A program made the translations under genes and the position numbers. The notes under the pieces are model-generated. The model saw only the letters and a program-made list of their open reading frames with translations, was not told the DNA's origin and did no database searches. From Flavobacterium aerium (GTDB lineage: Bacteria; Bacteroidota; Bacteroidia; Flavobacteriales; Flavobacteriaceae), in the NCBI RefSeq assembly GCF_030766725.1, contig NZ_JARQWR010000001.1:124001-188000 (forward strand): DNA of 64,000 nucleotides, read 5' to 3'. Of this stretch, positions 62,342 to 64,000 are shown in pieces; positions within the stretch are counted from its first letter, which is position 1, and each line of letters opens with the position of its first letter.

Positions 62342-62887
62342 TTAATTCGCCGTTTTCAATTTACTATTATTAATTGCCATCTCTAAAGGCATTACCAATT
62401 TATCTTTTCCGAAAATAAACTCTTCTCTATCGTAGTTTGATTTTACGATTACTTTAGATGTAGTTAAGTAAATAGCTTGTTTTGGACAAGCCTCTTCACA
62501 CAATCCACAGAAAATGCAACGTAACATATTAATCTCATAGATAGAAGCATATTTTTCTTCTCGGTATAAGTGTTTTTCTTCTGGTTTACGCTCTTCCGCT
62601 TTCATCGTGATGGCTTCAGCAGGACAAGAAAGTGCACATAGCCCACAAGCCGTACAACGTTCTTTTCCTTCGTCATCACGCATAAGCATATGTTGACCAC
62701 GGTATACTGGACTAAATTCTCTAACCTGTTCAGGATATTTAATCGTTACTTTTCTTCTAAATAAGTGTTTGATTGTAATGATCAAACCTTTGGCAATCGC
62801 TACAAGATACAGACGCTCCCAAAAAGTCATTTCCTTGTTGGAAACCTGTTTCTTTCTTCCCGATAATGATATAGTTTCTATTGACAT
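62342..62887 (-). CDS. nuoI: NADH-quinone oxidoreductase subunit I (2x[4Fe-4S])
   Basis: 181 aa. It carries the two [4Fe-4S] clusters N6a and N6b, passing electrons toward quinone: CTACGLCALSCPAEAI and CIFCGLCEEACPKQAI are complete CxxCxxCxxxCP motifs. The preceding RGQHMLMRDDEGKERC is typical. It lies 11 bases after nuoH. Confidence 0.97.
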   Translation of the reverse strand: MSIETISLSGRKKQVSNKEMTFWERLYLVAIAKGLIITIKHLFRRKVTIKYPEQVREFSPVYRGQHMLMRDDEGKERCTACGLCALSCPAEAITMKAEERKPEEKHLYREEKYASIYEINMLRCIFCGLCEEACPKQAIYLTTSKVIVKSNYDREEFIFGKDKLVMPLEMAINNSKLKTAN

Positions 62888-62898
62888 CTCTCTTTATT

Positions 62899-63930
62899 TT
62901 ATTGGAAAAGTAAGATTACAATTCCAGTGATAATAATATTTGCAATTGAAAGTGGAATTAAAATTTTCCATCCTAGTCGCATCAATTGATCGTATCTGAA
63001 TCTTGGAATGGTCCAACGAACCCACATATAGAAAAAGATAAAAAAACAGATTTTTGCAAAAAGAACAAAAATTCCAATAACGTTTGCAATGTTTACTCCC
63101 CAGTTTTCTACTGCCCATTGCATTCCCGGATAGTTATATCCTCCAAAGTAAAGTACAGCCAAAATGGTAGATGAAATAAACATACTTGCATATTCAGCAA
63201 ATAAATAGAATCCCATTTTCATTGAAGAATATTCGGTATGGTATCCTCCAATTAATTCAGCTTCACATTCTGCTAAGTCAAAAGGAGTACGGTTTGTTTC
63301 TGCAAAAGAACAGATTAGGAAGATTAAGAAACCAACAGGTTGGTAAAATACATTCCAAGCCATTCCGCTTTGCTGAGCAGAAATTTCTCTTAAACTTAGA
63401 GTACCCGTCATCATAATCAAAGCAATGATTGAAAGTCCCATAGCAACTTCATAAGAAATCATTTGAGACGAAGCACGCATAGCACTCATTAATGAGAACT
63501 TATTGTTTGATGCCCATCCACCAATCATGATTCCATAAACACCTACGGACAATACACCAAATACATATAATATAGCAACATCAATATCTGTTGCCTGTAG
63601 AATAATATCTCGGCCAAATAAATGAAGTTTATCTCCCCAAGGAATCACCGCACTAGTCATTAATGCCGTACTCATGGAGATAGCAGGACCAATAATGAAT
63701 AAAAACTTATTTGGTGTATTTGGGAAAAATTCTTCTTTTGAAAACAATTTTAAACCATCAGCTAAAGGCTGTAGGATTCCGTATTTTCCAGCACGGTTTG
63801 GCCCTATACGGTCTTGAAGAAAGGCTGCAACTTTTCGTTCAGCCAATGTTGAATACATCGCCATTACCATTGTAATTGCAAATACAATTACAATGAAAAT
63901 TCCTTTTTCTATAATTAATGCGTTATCCAT
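62899..63930 (-). CDS. nuoH: NADH-quinone oxidoreductase subunit H
   Basis: 343 aa, about eight membrane helices. NuoH helps form the quinone chamber. Hallmarks are YSTLAERKVAAFLQDRIGPNRAG (in part), GILQPLADGLKLFSKEEFFP (in part), SLMSAMRASSQMISYEVAMG (in part), AETNRTPFDLAECEAELIGGYHTEYSSMKM (in part, with several conserved Glu) and MWVRWTIPRFRYDQLM. It lies 6 bases after nuoG. Confidence 0.98.
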   Translation of the reverse strand: MDNALIIEKGIFIVIVFAITMVMAMYSTLAERKVAAFLQDRIGPNRAGKYGILQPLADGLKLFSKEEFFPNTPNKFLFIIGPAISMSTALMTSAVIPWGDKLHLFGRDIILQATDIDVAILYVFGVLSVGVYGIMIGGWASNNKFSLMSAMRASSQMISYEVAMGLSIIALIMMTGTLSLREISAQQSGMAWNVFYQPVGFLIFLICSFAETNRTPFDLAECEAELIGGYHTEYSSMKMGFYLFAEYASMFISSTILAVLYFGGYNYPGMQWAVENWGVNIANVIGIFVLFAKICFFIFFYMWVRWTIPRFRYDQLMRLGWKILIPLSIANIIITGIVILLFQ

Positions 63931-63936
63931 TTCCGT

Positions 63937-64000
63937 CTAAAGATTTTTATTTTCTGTAGCTTTCTCTTCATCCAAAGGAATAGCGTGCATACTAATTTTT
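63937..64000 (-). CDS. nuoG: NADH-quinone oxidoreductase subunit G, last codons only
   Basis: The minus strand from the window edge reads KISMHAIPLDEEKATENKNL and a TAG stop at 63939-63937, six bases before nuoH. The position and the ending fit the NuoG C-terminus of flavobacteria; nearly all of the gene is outside the window, so the identity rests mainly on gene order. Confidence 0.7.
   Translation of the reverse strand, partial: KISMHAIPLDEEKATENKNL

Overview
The window looks like a piece of a Bacteroidota chromosome, most likely family Flavobacteriaceae (Flavobacterium- or Myroides-like). The evidence is the low GC content, the near absence of Shine-Dalgarno sequences, repeated TAnnTTTG promoter elements, secreted proteins ending in type IX secretion (T9SS) type A sorting domains, a DUF4270 lipoprotein, an atpD-atpC pair apart from other ATP synthase genes, and a LytS/LytTR two-component pair. 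The genus is inferred; no rRNA is present.

Layout. 1-4028 (minus): an edge-truncated secreted PQQ-type sugar dehydrogenase, then a DUF4139/MuiA-like secreted protein and a VWA protein. 4180-6749 (plus): TPR-LytS histidine kinase and LytTR regulator, converging on an AsmA-like/GT51 transglycosylase. 8830-16922 (minus): a beta-lactamase-like hydrolase, a PEBP protein, and a long run panC-panD-flippase-hydrolase-radA-HExxH protein-AraC regulator. 17033-21287 (plus): truncated GT5-like protein, DUF4270 lipoprotein, glmS. 21594-23427: atpD-atpC.

23521-34718 is a broken-up biotin locus: bioF, a TraB/ECF sigma/membrane protein cassette, bioD-bioA, a LysR regulator abutting bioA, a YeiH-type exporter, a SET-domain protein, a solitary ketoacyl synthase, recX, a decayed cupin gene, and bioB on the opposite strand. 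34866-37099: HTTM membrane protein overlapping ribF.

37203-49261 is a secreted protease island: one M43 pappalysin-like protease and three tandem reprolysin-like proteases, all with T9SS tails. The middle reprolysin copy carries a one-base frameshift. 49313-51592: pth, rplY (L25/Ctc) and prs, then tRNA-Leu(CAA). 52024-53706: a DapB-like reductase without the usual catalytic His pair, with an EamA exporter. Then come a pirin and a umuC-umuD pair in reversed order. 56787-64000: respiratory complex I genes nuoN-M-L-K-J-I-H and the last codons of nuoG.

Most of the window is conserved flavobacterial housekeeping. The parts most worth following up are the protease array and its frameshifted copy, the ketoacyl synthase and candidate operators in the biotin locus, the LysR/YeiH/SET group with a shared sequence motif, and several enzyme-family members whose canonical active-site residues are replaced (DapB-like, GT5-like, hydrolase with Asp for Ser). 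I found no CRISPR array, insertion sequence, phage gene or rRNA.
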